Of a stretch of DNA of 64,000 nt, positions 51,535 to 60,008 are shown one piece after another. This stretch comes from Pedobacter deserti (GTDB lineage: Bacteria > Bacteroidota > Bacteroidia > Sphingobacteriales > Sphingobacteriaceae): the NCBI RefSeq assembly GCF_024436415.1, contig NZ_JAFMZQ010000001.1:1116001-1180000 (forward strand), read 5' to 3'. The position numbers and the translations under genes were made by a program. Under the pieces are notes generated by a model that made no database searches, had not been told where the DNA came from, and was given only the letters and a program-made list of their open reading frames with translations. Every line of letters starts with the position of its first letter. Within the stretch, counting starts at the first letter, position 1.

Positions 51535-54500
51535 TTGAAAAGGTTAGCGCTGATCTTTCTTTTATTAGCTATTGGCGGTTCCGGGCTGCTTCGCGCTCAG
51601 GTTAGTCCCGGGCGGGTGACCTCAGATACCTTAAAGAACACCTTTGGCCTCAGAGAAAGGCGGCTACTGGGCACAGGTTCGCTCAGCAAGCCTTTTGCTC
51701 CCCTTCCGGGTAATATTACCCGTCAGGTTGAATACGATGCGGCCAACAAGCGTTATGTCATCAGGCAGCTTATCGGCGGCCGGGCATTCGGACTGCCACA
51801 GTATTTAAGCATTACGGAGTACCAGCGCCTGGTGGAAAGCGAGATCAAGCGGGAAAACTGGAAGCGACTGTCGGACAAGGAGGTAGCTGAGGTGCGCAGG
51901 ACAGGCGTGATACCGAGCCTTAAAGTTAACAGTGAGGCTTTTGAGCGTATTTTTGGTGGAAATACGATTGATATTCAGCCGCGCGGTGAAGCCGAGCTGA
52001 CTTTTTTAGGGCGGATCAACAGAAATGAGAACCCGCTGTTTAATGAGCGCCAGCGCGTTCAGGGAAATTTCGATTTTAACCAGCGCATCCAGATGGATGT
52101 GATCGGGAATATCGGGACCAAACTGAAGGTGAACATGAACTATAACACCGAGGCTCAGTTTGATTTCGAAAACCGGATCAAGATAGACTATACAGGTGGT
52201 GAGGACGATATCATCAAGAAAATTGAGGCGGGAAATGTGAGCCTGCCGCTAAACACTACACTAATTACGGGAACACAGGCGCTCTTTGGGGTAAAAACGC
52301 AATTGCAGTTTGGAAGGCTCAGTGTAAACACCATATTCAGTCAGCAGAAATCGCAATCAAGGGAGATTGTGATTAATAATGGCGCCCAGCAAAACGAGTT
52401 CCGTATCTCCGGGGATAACTATGAGGCTAATAAACATTTCTTCCTGGCCCAGTACTTTCGCAACAACTATAACCGGGCACCGGCTACGGCGCCGGTGATC
52501 ACATCCAACGTTATTATCACGAAAATTGAGGTCTGGATCACTAACAAGGCGGGTACAACCCAGGATTCGAGAGATATACTCGCGCTGATTGACCTCGGCG
52601 AGAACAGCCCCTTTAACACTACTCTGGTAAGCGGGGCCGGTTATACCGCTTTACCTTCCGGGTTTTCAAATCCGTTGTTTCCAAGGTCGTCCAACAATTT
52701 ACTTGAGAATTTACCAGCAGATGCCAGACAAGCGAACTCGAACGCGGCACTCTCTTATTTTCAGGGAACCGGAGGTACAGACAATTTCGCGAAGCTTACG
52801 TATGCCCGGAAGCTTGCCGACCGGGAGTTTACCTTTCACCCGAAACTGGGTTATATCTCGTTGAACAATGCATTGAATGCCGACGAGGTTTTGGCGGTTG
52901 CCTATCGCTATACCTATAACGGGGTGGAGTACCAGGTGGGTGAGTTTTCCACCGATGTTCCTTACGATCAGGCTACACCTAACGTGCTGTTTGCAAAGCT
53001 TCTTAAAAATGAAACGACGAAGACCAGTCTGCCGACCTGGGATTTAATGATGAAAAATATCTACGCGATCGGAGGATACCAGATCAGTCCCCAGAATTTC
53101 AGACTGGATATTTTCCGTATAGATGAGGCCAGCGGCGTGGAAAGGCCCGTGATTACCGAAGGCGAGCGTCTGGATGCTGATAACAGACCGTTGCGGGATA
53201 AGCAATGGATTCAGGTGCTTGGGCTTGACCGGCTGAATCAGCAGGATGAACTGAAACCGGACGGGATATTTGATTTTGAAGCCGAGAACAAGCCTTTTGA
53301 CCCACGTTCAAACACTGCGCAGACCTCGTCGGCGATTGCCCCGGGGACAGCGGCGTCAGGGAGCAGCAATACGTCGCTGGTCACGAATATGACAAACGGA
53401 TATATAACCATAGATCCTTTTAATGGAAGGATTATTTTTCCTGTCATTGAACCTTTTGGCAAGGATCTGGCCGATCAGTTCCTGCCCTCTGAACAGGCGC
53501 TTATAGACAGGTATACTTATCCCGCACTGTATGACTCGACGAAAGTCATCGCGCAGCAGTTGTTTACGCGCCAGAACAGGTATATCATCAAAGGTAATTA
53601 CCAGTCAGATATATCATCTGAGTTTAGCCTGAATGCTATAAATGTGCCAGAGGGCTCGGTACGTGTATTTTCAGGCACCATCCCGCTTCAGGAAGGGGTC
53701 GACTATACGGTAGACTACCAGGGCGGCCGGGTCAAAATCCTGAACACGGGCGTACTGTTGTCGGGCCAGCCGGTCCGGATCTCGACGGAGAACAATGAAT
53801 TGTTCGGACTTCAGCAACGCTCGCTTTTCGGTACGCGGCTAGATTACCGGGTGAACAATAAATGGAATATCGGCGGTACGCTGATGAATCTGACGGAGAA
53901 GCCGCTTACACCCAAAGTAAACATAGGCGAGGAACCGATATCGAATACGATCTGGGGGATGGACCTGAATTACAGTTCCAACTCCAGGTTTCTGACGAGG
54001 CTGATCGACAGGCTCCCCCTGATTTCTACTAAGGCTCCTTCAAGCATTACTTTCGCGGGAGAGTTTGCCCAACTGATGCCTGGCCATCCGCGCGCGCTGA
54101 ATTTCGCGGGGAAAGCGGGAGGGGTAAGTTATTTAGATGATTTCGAGGGTTCGAGGTCGATAATAGATCTAAAAAGCTCCATTGCCTGGCAGTTGTCGGG
54201 CACCCCGCAGCTTTTCCCCGAATCGCAACTAGTAAACGACCTGGCTTACGGCTATAACAGGGCCCGGATCGCTTTTTACAATATCGATCCATTGTTCTAT
54301 GGCAGGGGCGGCGGTGAAATCCCAGCGGGTATCCGGGGGAACCGGAATGAGCTTTCTAACCACTATGTGAGGGAGATCGTAGAGCAGGAGGTGTTTCCGT
54401 TTAAAGAGATCGCAACGGGCCAGCCGGTGATGTTGCCGACACTGGACATTGCCTTTTATCCTAAGGTAAGGGGGCCATACAATTTCAGCACAACGGGCTT

Positions 54501-57500
54501 TAATGCTGATGGCTCACTGAATAATCCGCGCTCGAGATGGGGAGGGTTGTTTCGCAGAATTGAAACAAACGATTTTGAAGCGCTGAACATCGAATTCATT
54601 GAGCTTTGGGTCATGGATCCCTTTATTTACAAGCCGAATTCGGAAGGCGGGGACCTGTACTTCAATTTGGGGAATCTTTCTGAGGATATTTTAAAAGACG
54701 GGCGGAAGTCGCTCGAAAACGGCCTGCCTGCAAACGCCGACCCGTCTAAGTACGACGAGACCAATTGGGGAAGGGTGCCTAAGCTACAGCCAGTAGTGCA
54801 GGCATTCGACAATGATCCTGAAGCCAGAAGAATACAGGACGTTGGGCTTGACGGCTTGAGCAGTGAACAGGAGCGTACTAAGTTTGCGGCCCAGATCAAT
54901 CAGATCAAAGCACAGTTAAATCCGGATGCGGCTGCCGCCCTGGATGCCGATCCTTCATCGGACGACTACTCCTATTACAGATCGAGAGCGCTTGACCAGG
55001 AAAACGCGGGGATATTGCGACGCTACCAACGCTATAACGGGACAGAAGGAAATTCCAAAACACCTCAGCAGTCGCAGCAGGACTTTGGTGTGGAGAATTC
55101 AGCCTCGACTTCTTTGCCTGATGGCGAGGATGTAAATCGCGATAACAACATGACGCAGAGCGACGAGTATTTCCAGTACAAGGTGTCGATGCGTCCCGGC
55201 GATCTGATGGTGGGGCAAAACTTCATTACCGATAAGGTTACGTCGCAGGTGAAGCTGGCCAACGGTTCAACCCAGCCTGTTACCTGGTACCAGATCAGGA
55301 TCCCACTAGCACAGTACCAGCAGCGTGTGGGCAATATCCCCGATTTTAAGTCGATACGCTTTATACGTATGTTTATGACCAATTTTGCAGATACTGCAAT
55401 TTTGCGGTTTGGCAAGATTCAACTGATCCGTGGAGAATGGCGGCAGTATAACGCAGCCAATGAGGGAGATAAAGTTATCGCCGATCAGGCATTGGTTCCC
55501 GCAGCGCCTGATAACTCTACCATAGAGGTGGCAACCGTGAATATCGAGGAAAATGGTAAGCGTAGCCCGATCCCTTACGTGGTGCCACCGGGTATAGAAC
55601 GGGAGCGTAACCTTACCGATTTTAGGGGGGATGCGCGTCAGAATGAACAATCGCTCGCGCTTACTGTGAGAAATTTGCGTGATGGCTATGGAAGGGCGGC
55701 ATTTAAAACGGCGATCAATGATTTCAGATCGTACCGGCGTCTGGAAATGTTTATCCACGCCGAAGCACTGGGGAGCGGTATATTAAGCGACAGCGATTTG
55801 AGTGCTTTTTTGCGGATAGGTACCGACAATCAGGATAATTATTACGAATATTCACTGCCCCTTCGGGTAACGCAGCCGGGGACAAGTGATCCGGACGCCA
55901 TATGGCCGCAGCAGAACAAGATGGACATCGAGCTGGAATCTTTCCAGCATGCGAAACTGGCCAGGAACAAGGCCTTGCTCGGCGGGCAGCCATGGCCCGT
56001 GAACGTTCCTTTCGACTATGTGGAAAACGGGCGGACCATTACCATTAAAGGTCAGCCCGACATGAGCAAGGTAAGGGTTTATATGCTTGGCGTTAAAAAC
56101 CCCCTGCGGACCGGCACCGGGAGCGACGACGGACTGGATAAGAATGCGCTTGTGTGGTTTAATGAGCTGCGGCTTACGGAATTTGACGAGCGGGGAGGAT
56201 GGGCCGCAAATGCACGGATGAATGCGCAGCTGGCGGATTTTGCAGATGTTAATATTTCCGGAAGCAAATCGACCATAGGATTTGGCTCTATTGAGAAACG
56301 CGTGAGTGAACGAAACCGGGCAGATCACGTGTTTTTTGACGTCTCATCCAGCATGGAGCTGGGGATGCTGCTACCCAAAAAGACGGGGATTAAGATTCCT
56401 ATGTTCGTTAGCTACTCAAGTCAGGTGAGCACACCGCAGTTTGATCCGAGGACGCCGGATATTGAACTGAAGAACTCGCTTGAGGGTGCGACGAAGGAAG
56501 AAAAGAAGGAGGTGCTGAACTATGCACAGGACTATACCACCCGAAACAGCATCAGCTTTAATAATGTGAGGAAGGAGCGGACGGACTTGGAAAGAAATCC
56601 GCGGTTGTGGGATGTTGAGAACCTGAACGTGAGTTATGCACAGACGAAGTACCTGCACCGAGATTTCATCAATCAGCACAGTGTGCAGCATACTTACAGA
56701 GCATCACTGGCCTATAATTATTCCGGCCAGTCGCGCAATTATCAACCCTTTGACCGCATCATTAAATCTAACATGCTTGCGTTGCTTAAAGAGTTCAATT
56801 TCAGCTTACTGCCGAATTCCATAAATTTCAGGATCGATCTGGACCGGTATTATTCTGAGAACAGTCTGCGTAATAATGATCCGGCAAACTATATTCCGGT
56901 GAACACGACTTTCAACAAGAATTTCCTGGTTACACGGGTTTATGGCATCTCCTGGAATTTGTCGAGGTCGATGACACTAGACTTCGATGCCACCAATTAT
57001 TCTATTATTGATGAGCCAGAGGGAAGACTGGATCGCTCTAAGCGGGACACAGTGTGGCAAAATTTGCTTCGGCTGGGTCGCACCACGGATTACAGTCATA
57101 ATATGAACCTGACGTACAACCTCCCGGTAAACAAGCTCCCGGGTCTGAATTGGGTTAACATTGCGACCCGATACGGTACAACTTTTAACTGGCAGGCTGA
57201 GCCGTTGTCGACCTTGAGGAACCCGTACATAGATATGGGAAATACCATTCAGAATTCGCGGATTATACAGATTAATCCCAACCTTAATCTGGCAGGTTTA
57301 TACAATAAGTTTGGCTTTGTAAGGCGCGCAGGGTCAGATGGCTCAGGGCCGGGCTTTTTAGTCGGGTTGCTTACAGGTGTGCGAAATATTGTGGGAGCTT
57401 ATACGCAAAGCAAGGGAACGTTTTTACCAGGCTATCTGCCCGGCTCCAGTTTCTTTGGTATAGATGATGTGACGGGCGCACCGGGTCTGGGTTTTGTTTT

Positions 57501-58698
57501 CGGAAGTCAGCGCGACATTCGAAACACAGCAATGCTGCATGGCTGGCTAACCAGAGATACGCTTCAGTCGCAGTTGTACATTAACACGCTGCGGGAAGAC
57601 CTGAGCTTCACCAATCTGCTGGAACCGCTCAGAGACCTGACCATCACACTTACTCTGAATAAGAATCAGACCAGAAACTTTTCCACGAACTTCCGGTACG
57701 ACGCTGAGATGGGCGGTTTTGAGAATCAGAGTCCGTACACTACGGGTGATTACAGTATCTCTTTTATATCGCTGAAGACTGCATTTTCTGATGGTACAGG
57801 AAGTACGGTTTCGAAAGTTTTTGGTCGGTTTATGGAAAACCGGCAGGTGATTTCGCAGCGTCTCGGTGCATTAAACCCGAATTCGGCAGGCGGGGGCGGG
57901 TTTGCCGACGGATACAGCAAGGATGCGCAGGATGTAGTTGTACCAGCGTTCCTGGCCGCGTATACAGGTAAACCGGCTTCTTCAGTTAGCTTAAATACCA
58001 TGCCGTCGGTGCCTCTGCCCAACTGGCGTTTGAATTATCGCGGCCTTACGCGAATTCCGTTTCTCGGGGAGCGTTTCAGTTCCATAGACCTGCGGCATTC
58101 GTATCGCTCTGCCTATAGTGTGAACAGTTTCAATACACTGATCCGTTACGAGGAGCTGAACGGATATTCCAGGACGCGAGATGCGAACGGGAACTTCCTG
58201 CCTAAATATCAGTATAACCAGGTAACAATTGCAGAACAATTTGCCCCCCTTATTGGCGTTGATGCACGATTGAAAAGCAACCTGACGGCCAACTTTGAGA
58301 TCGGAAGGTCGAGGCTGCTCGGTTTGAGCCTGGCCAACAGCCAGCTGGCACAGCTTTCGGAGAACAACATGATCTTCGGCTTAGGTTACCGTACCAACAA
58401 GTTCCGTTTCCCGTTCGGAATGTTCCCGGGACTGAAGATGGATAACAATATGGACTTTAAGCTTGATGTGGCACTGAGGGACAATAAAACGGTCATTTAC
58501 CGGCCGGATGTTCTTGAGGCGGAGGTTTCCTCTGGTGCAAAGAACATAACGCTTCGGCCCACTGTTGACTATGTGCTGAACCAGCGGTTTAATTTCCGGA
58601 TATTCTACGATTCGAATGTTACCCGGCCTTATACCTCTCAGAGCTTCAATACGGCATATAGCAACTTTGGATTTAGTTTGAGGATTACCCTTAATTAG
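51535..58698 (+). CDS. sprA: Cell-surface protein SprA, type IX secretion translocon
   Basis: 2387-residue outer-membrane protein, the size typical for SprA, which forms the giant beta-barrel translocon of the type IX secretion system and is required for gliding in gliding species. The frame opens with TTG and goes straight into a signal peptide (RLALIFLLLAIGGSGLLRAQ), so TTG is the start; no ATG alternative exists. The family-type N-terminal part includes PRGEAELTFLGRINRNENPL and the GYISLNNALNADEVLAVAYR region, with barrel strands through to RITLN at the C-terminus. It follows ruvA by 11 bases. Other T9SS genes (gldKLMN, porT) are not in this window, so whether the organism has a complete system cannot be judged here. 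Confidence 0.94.
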   Translation: MKRLALIFLLLAIGGSGLLRAQVSPGRVTSDTLKNTFGLRERRLLGTGSLSKPFAPLPGNITRQVEYDAANKRYVIRQLIGGRAFGLPQYLSITEYQRLVESEIKRENWKRLSDKEVAEVRRTGVIPSLKVNSEAFERIFGGNTIDIQPRGEAELTFLGRINRNENPLFNERQRVQGNFDFNQRIQMDVIGNIGTKLKVNMNYNTEAQFDFENRIKIDYTGGEDDIIKKIEAGNVSLPLNTTLITGTQALFGVKTQLQFGRLSVNTIFSQQKSQSREIVINNGAQQNEFRISGDNYEANKHFFLAQYFRNNYNRAPATAPVITSNVIITKIEVWITNKAGTTQDSRDILALIDLGENSPFNTTLVSGAGYTALPSGFSNPLFPRSSNNLLENLPADARQANSNAALSYFQGTGGTDNFAKLTYARKLADREFTFHPKLGYISLNNALNADEVLAVAYRYTYNGVEYQVGEFSTDVPYDQATPNVLFAKLLKNETTKTSLPTWDLMMKNIYAIGGYQISPQNFRLDIFRIDEASGVERPVITEGERLDADNRPLRDKQWIQVLGLDRLNQQDELKPDGIFDFEAENKPFDPRSNTAQTSSAIAPGTAASGSSNTSLVTNMTNGYITIDPFNGRIIFPVIEPFGKDLADQFLPSEQALIDRYTYPALYDSTKVIAQQLFTRQNRYIIKGNYQSDISSEFSLNAINVPEGSVRVFSGTIPLQEGVDYTVDYQGGRVKILNTGVLLSGQPVRISTENNELFGLQQRSLFGTRLDYRVNNKWNIGGTLMNLTEKPLTPKVNIGEEPISNTIWGMDLNYSSNSRFLTRLIDRLPLISTKAPSSITFAGEFAQLMPGHPRALNFAGKAGGVSYLDDFEGSRSIIDLKSSIAWQLSGTPQLFPESQLVNDLAYGYNRARIAFYNIDPLFYGRGGGEIPAGIRGNRNELSNHYVREIVEQEVFPFKEIATGQPVMLPTLDIAFYPKVRGPYNFSTTGFNADGSLNNPRSRWGGLFRRIETNDFEALNIEFIELWVMDPFIYKPNSEGGDLYFNLGNLSEDILKDGRKSLENGLPANADPSKYDETNWGRVPKLQPVVQAFDNDPEARRIQDVGLDGLSSEQERTKFAAQINQIKAQLNPDAAAALDADPSSDDYSYYRSRALDQENAGILRRYQRYNGTEGNSKTPQQSQQDFGVENSASTSLPDGEDVNRDNNMTQSDEYFQYKVSMRPGDLMVGQNFITDKVTSQVKLANGSTQPVTWYQIRIPLAQYQQRVGNIPDFKSIRFIRMFMTNFADTAILRFGKIQLIRGEWRQYNAANEGDKVIADQALVPAAPDNSTIEVATVNIEENGKRSPIPYVVPPGIERERNLTDFRGDARQNEQSLALTVRNLRDGYGRAAFKTAINDFRSYRRLEMFIHAEALGSGILSDSDLSAFLRIGTDNQDNYYEYSLPLRVTQPGTSDPDAIWPQQNKMDIELESFQHAKLARNKALLGGQPWPVNVPFDYVENGRTITIKGQPDMSKVRVYMLGVKNPLRTGTGSDDGLDKNALVWFNELRLTEFDERGGWAANARMNAQLADFADVNISGSKSTIGFGSIEKRVSERNRADHVFFDVSSSMELGMLLPKKTGIKIPMFVSYSSQVSTPQFDPRTPDIELKNSLEGATKEEKKEVLNYAQDYTTRNSISFNNVRKERTDLERNPRLWDVENLNVSYAQTKYLHRDFINQHSVQHTYRASLAYNYSGQSRNYQPFDRIIKSNMLALLKEFNFSLLPNSINFRIDLDRYYSENSLRNNDPANYIPVNTTFNKNFLVTRVYGISWNLSRSMTLDFDATNYSIIDEPEGRLDRSKRDTVWQNLLRLGRTTDYSHNMNLTYNLPVNKLPGLNWVNIATRYGTTFNWQAEPLSTLRNPYIDMGNTIQNSRIIQINPNLNLAGLYNKFGFVRRAGSDGSGPGFLVGLLTGVRNIVGAYTQSKGTFLPGYLPGSSFFGIDDVTGAPGLGFVFGSQRDIRNTAMLHGWLTRDTLQSQLYINTLREDLSFTNLLEPLRDLTITLTLNKNQTRNFSTNFRYDAEMGGFENQSPYTTGDYSISFISLKTAFSDGTGSTVSKVFGRFMENRQVISQRLGALNPNSAGGGGFADGYSKDAQDVVVPAFLAAYTGKPASSVSLNTMPSVPLPNWRLNYRGLTRIPFLGERFSSIDLRHSYRSAYSVNSFNTLIRYEELNGYSRTRDANGNFLPKYQYNQVTIAEQFAPLIGVDARLKSNLTANFEIGRSRLLGLSLANSQLAQLSENNMIFGLGYRTNKFRFPFGMFPGLKMDNNMDFKLDVALRDNKTVIYRPDVLEAEVSSGAKNITLRPTVDYVLNQRFNFRIFYDSNVTRPYTSQSFNTAYSNFGFSLRITLN

Positions 58699-58700
58699 GA

Positions 58701-58731
58701 TTGTTATAAAGTGTTAGATTAATTACCTTTG
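58701..58731 (+). promoter_or_regulatory. gcvH promoter with -33 and -7 boxes
   Basis: -33-like TTG (58701-58703), 20-base spacer, -7 TACCTTTG (58724-58731), the standard Bacteroidota spacing. It begins 2 bases after the sprA stop and predicts a leader of about 50 bases before the gcvH ATG at 58790. Confidence 0.65.
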
Positions 58732-58789
58732 AACACACGGTTTGACCGCTGTTACATAAAAAAACTCGAGATATTTAAACAACAACAAG

Positions 58790-59170
58790 ATGAATTTTCC
58801 ATCAGAATTAAAGTACACAAAGGACCATGAATGGTTGAGGGTTGAAGGTGGCGAGGCCTATATTGGCATCACTGACTTTGCACAGCGCGAACTTGGCGAC
58901 ATCGTTTACATCGATGTAAACACATTAGGTGAGGAAGTAAGTAAAGACGAGGTATTCGGAACCGTGGAAGCGGTTAAAACCGTTTCGGATCTGTTCATGC
59001 CGGTTAGTGCTACGGTGCTTGAGGTAAACCCTGCGCTGAACGATAATCCTGAACTGGTTAATTCTGATCCTTATGGACAGGGCTGGATGGTGAAGGTTTC
59101 TCTTACGGATCCGTCGGAAGTAGATGGCCTGTTGAATGCTGAAGGCTACCAGGCATTGGTAGGTGCCTGA
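58790..59170 (+). CDS. gcvH: Glycine cleavage system H protein
   Basis: 126-residue lipoyl-carrying shuttle protein of glycine decarboxylation; the attached lipoate carries the methylamine group between the P, T and L proteins. The lipoylation Lys63 lies in [16 protein letters not shown]. The hybrid barrel-sandwich pattern [20 protein letters not shown] begins the protein. Length and order are normal. The other gcv genes are not nearby. The VanZ-like gene follows after 3 bases. Confidence 0.96.
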   Translation: MNFPSELKYTKDHEWLRVEGGEAYIGITDFAQRELGDIVYIDVNTLGEEVSKDEVFGTVEAVKTVSDLFMPVSATVLEVNPALNDNPELVNSDPYGQGWMVKVSLTDPSEVDGLLNAEGYQALVGA

Positions 59171-59173
59171 TAA

Positions 59174-59569
59174 ATGAATAAAATGCAAGCATTGAAGTAT
59201 CAAAGCTGGGCTGTAATATGGACGGTCCTGATACTGATATTTTGCAATATGAAAATGCCTGACACCGGTGTGTCGGGCATTTTTTTTGAAGGATTTGATA
59301 AGCTTGCCCATCTCGGCTTTTTCTACATCCTCACGATATTGCTGTTTTACGGTAAGATAAAACACCAGCATAGCTACAGTTTCCGTTCGCTGACCATCTT
59401 CAAGATCATTGTGATCACTTCGCTTGTAGGAGGGGGGATCGAGATTCTTCAGTGGAAGGTTTTTACTTACCGCTCTGCCGAGTGGTGGGATTTTGGCTGT
59501 GATATGCTTGGAGTTGCCATGGGTGTGTTCAGCTATGTGCTGTTGCACCGGAAGAATGTAGTTAGTTAG
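59174..59569 (+). CDS. VanZ-family membrane protein
   Basis: 131-residue protein with about four membrane helices (about 10-24, 45-60, 73-92 and 105-124). The VanZ-like signature is present: FDKLAHLGFFYILTILLFYG and VGGGIEILQWKVFTYRSAEW, then WDFGCDMLGVAMG. The conserved His, Glu-xxQ and D-xxxN/D-xG residues are those typical of the family. VanZ relatives are linked to lipopeptide/teicoplanin tolerance in Gram-positives, but their role in Bacteroidota is not established. In the Bacteroidota it often follows gcvH. Confidence 0.85.
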   Translation: MNKMQALKYQSWAVIWTVLILIFCNMKMPDTGVSGIFFEGFDKLAHLGFFYILTILLFYGKIKHQHSYSFRSLTIFKIIVITSLVGGGIEILQWKVFTYRSAEWWDFGCDMLGVAMGVFSYVLLHRKNVVS

Positions 59570-59577
59570 TCCCTGAT

Positions 59578-59697
59578 ATGAGAACATTATATTCGGTAAT
59601 TTTTCTTGCGCTGCTCATGTTTGTTCTGAACGGCTGCGGTCTGTTCAGGCAAGGCTGCGATTGTCCGAAGGTAAGCTATCGGTCTTTCGGTAAATAA
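59578..59697 (+). CDS. 39-residue small lipoprotein
   Basis: MRTLYSVIFLALLMFVLNGC ends with the lipobox LNGC (lipidated Cys20), then GLFRQGCDCPKVSYRSFGK and TAA. Two further cysteines form a CDC pair. It starts 8 bases after the VanZ gene stop in the same direction, with a typical signal-peptide charge pattern (one Arg before a long hydrophobic core), which argues for a real gene despite the size. Function unknown. Confidence 0.6.
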   Translation: MRTLYSVIFLALLMFVLNGCGLFRQGCDCPKVSYRSFGK

Positions 59698-59728
59698 ACT
59701 GTCATCCTTGGTGCGGGCGGTCTCGTTA

Positions 59729-59760
59729 TTTGGATTTATTATAGATAAAGGGTATCTTGC
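59729..59760 (+). promoter_or_regulatory. Candidate feoAB promoter
   Basis: -33 TTTG (59729-59732), 20-base spacer, then TATCTTGC (59753-59760), which departs from TAnnTTTG at the last two bases. Located 27 bases before the feoA start. No Fur-like site was recognised by eye. Confidence 0.4.
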
Positions 59761-59786
59761 CTGTCAAATAACTCCGTATAGCACAA

Positions 59787-60005
59787 ATGAAACTTTCACA
59801 GCTTAAACCTGGTGAACAGGCTACAATTATTTCGTTTACAGATCTGGAGATGTCAGTAAAGCTGATGGAAATGGGCTGTCTTCCGGGTGAAGTGGTGGAG
59901 ATAGAGCGCTTCGCTCCGATGGGTTGCCCTGTCGCCATCCGCATTGCGGGATACCAGCTCTGCTTGCGGAAGAGTGAGGCGTCCATGATCATAATCGAAC
60001 AATAA
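59787..60005 (+). CDS. feoA: Ferrous iron transport protein A (FeoA)
   Basis: 72-residue SH3-like beta-barrel protein that assists FeoB. Seen: SQLKPGEQATIISF, LEMSVKLMEMGCLPGEVVEI and GCPVAIRIAGYQLCLRKSEA, the family's typical pattern. feoB starts 3 bases after its stop, the standard order. Confidence 0.94.
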   Translation: MKLSQLKPGEQATIISFTDLEMSVKLMEMGCLPGEVVEIERFAPMGCPVAIRIAGYQLCLRKSEASMIIIEQ

Positions 60006-60008
60006 GCT

